Part shown: piece by piece, positions 63,443 to 64,000 of the stretch | Position numbering within the stretch: position 1 is the stretch's first letter | Layout of the letters: every line of letters starts with the position of its first letter | Assembly (NCBI RefSeq): GCF_046244365.1 | Contig: NZ_CP176395.1 | Location: 6,944,001 to 7,008,000 of the forward strand | DNA length: 64,000 nt | From: Paenibacillus_V sp046244365 | GTDB taxonomy: Bacteria; Bacillota; Bacilli; Paenibacillales; NBRC-103111 | Reading direction: 5' to 3' | Position numbers and translations under genes: made by a program | Notes under the pieces: model-generated | Told to the model about the DNA's origin: nothing | The model's input: the letters and a program-made list of their open reading frames with translations, nothing else | Database searches by the model: none

Positions 63443-64000
63443 TCACTTCTCGCGAAGTCCGCTCGATTTCCGTACGACGAGCCGCGTGCCGAGTATTTCG
63501 CGCTGGGCGTTTGCCCCTTCGGAGCCCTCAACCGGCGCGATCAGCCTTTCCGCCGCCCGCTTGCCCATTTCGTAGAACGGCACGTGAACCGACGTTAGAG
63601 GCGGATCGGTCACGCGCGCCGCATCGGAATCGTCGTAGCCGACGATCGCCGGTAACGCTTCCGTATTGACGCCGAGCTCGCGCAATCCTTGCATCAGACC
63701 AATCGCCATCCGATCGTTCGCTACGAAGATCGCGTCGAGCGCATCGCGCATCGCGTATACGGCAGCGGCCGCTGCATACCCGCTTTTGCGGCTGTAATTG
63801 CCTTCGAGCATCAGCGCGGGATCGAGCGGCATCCCTGCTTCCGCGAACGCCGCCCGAACCCCTTCCAGCCGGTCGACGCTGTTCGAGTAGTCGAGCGTAC
63901 CGTTGAGGAAGGCAATGCGCTTCGCACCCTGCCCGATCAAGTGGCGCACCGCCTCCAGACTGCCCTGCGCATGCTCCGCATCGATTTCCGGAAACGTCTC
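63443..64000 (-). CDS. LacI-family regulator, partial (5' end beyond window)
   Basis: The frame is open to the window edge; 185 codons of the effector domain are visible, from ETFPEIDAEHAQGSLEAV onward. Landmarks are GAKRIAFLNGT, AIFVANDRMAIGLMQGLRELG, AIVGYDDSDAARVTDPPLTSVHVP and MGKRAAERLI. The DNA-binding domain lies outside. It is upstream of, and in the same direction as, the two oxidoreductases and is their likely repressor. Confidence 0.88.
   Translation of the reverse strand, partial: ETFPEIDAEHAQGSLEAVRHLIGQGAKRIAFLNGTLDYSNSVDRLEGVRAAFAEAGMPLDPALMLEGNYSRKSGYAAAAAVYAMRDALDAIFVANDRMAIGLMQGLRELGVNTEALPAIVGYDDSDAARVTDPPLTSVHVPFYEMGKRAAERLIAPVEGSEGANAQREILGTRLVVRKSSGLREK

Overview
The window is a stretch of chromosome from an endospore-forming member of the Paenibacillaceae (Paenibacillus/Cohnella-like). 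The evidence is a GC-rich backbone, the spore genes sspI, yunB and a lytH-type peptidase, YesM/YesN-type sensor and response-regulator pairs next to sugar ABC transporters, a T-box leader before serC, and a 1797-residue S-layer-homology surface protein.

Layout. 1-480: intergenic repeats. 492-5137: lipoyl synthase lipA, then the nickel-pincer cofactor genes larE-larB-larC1, with larC2 facing them on the opposite strand. 5213-13703: nagZ, lytH-like, yunB, DUF1904, galU, a copper-amine-oxidase-N stalk protein, thyA and a UPF0145 protein. 13817-20591: a phytanoyl-CoA-type dioxygenase beside a frameshifted AraC regulator, exoA, an aminoglycoside-adenylyltransferase-like enzyme, a LacI regulator, a DUF402 protein and a serine hydrolase. 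20845-31503: a probable sialic-acid locus with N-acetylneuraminate lyase, a three-gene ABC importer, a divergent histidine kinase/AraC response regulator, and a secreted sialidase-like protein with two LamG domains. 31889-37625: VOC protein, ArsR regulator plus MFS exporter with matching palindromic operators, methyltransferase, T-box-serC, DUF2269 and ASCH proteins. 38008-45030: SLH surface protein and a GntR regulator fused to a solute-binding-protein domain.

45278-55778 is the most striking part: a visibly AT-rich 10.5-kb block bounded by 24-bp terminal inverted repeats (23/24 matches) that start TGT, flanked by a 5-bp direct repeat GATAT, with three spaced TTTGTCA-type subterminal sites at each end. 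This is the architecture of a TnsB/TniA-type (Tn7/Tn552-like) transposon, but no transposase gene lies inside. The cargo looks like anti-phage defence: a kinase-helicase fusion plus a PLD-like protein (a type I Mokosh-like pair), a HEPN-motif protein, a PD-(D/E)XK-like nuclease, a membrane protein and an XRE regulator with its own operator. A decayed IS4-family element sits in the middle.

56265-64000 returns to GC-rich backbone: a SpoU-type RNA methyltransferase, a KtrA/TrkA-type K+ regulator, sspI, an MtnX-like phosphatase, a TcyP-like cystine symporter, two Gfo/Idh/MocA oxidoreductases and a LacI regulator cut by the window edge. No rRNA, tRNA, CRISPR array or prophage was recognised.
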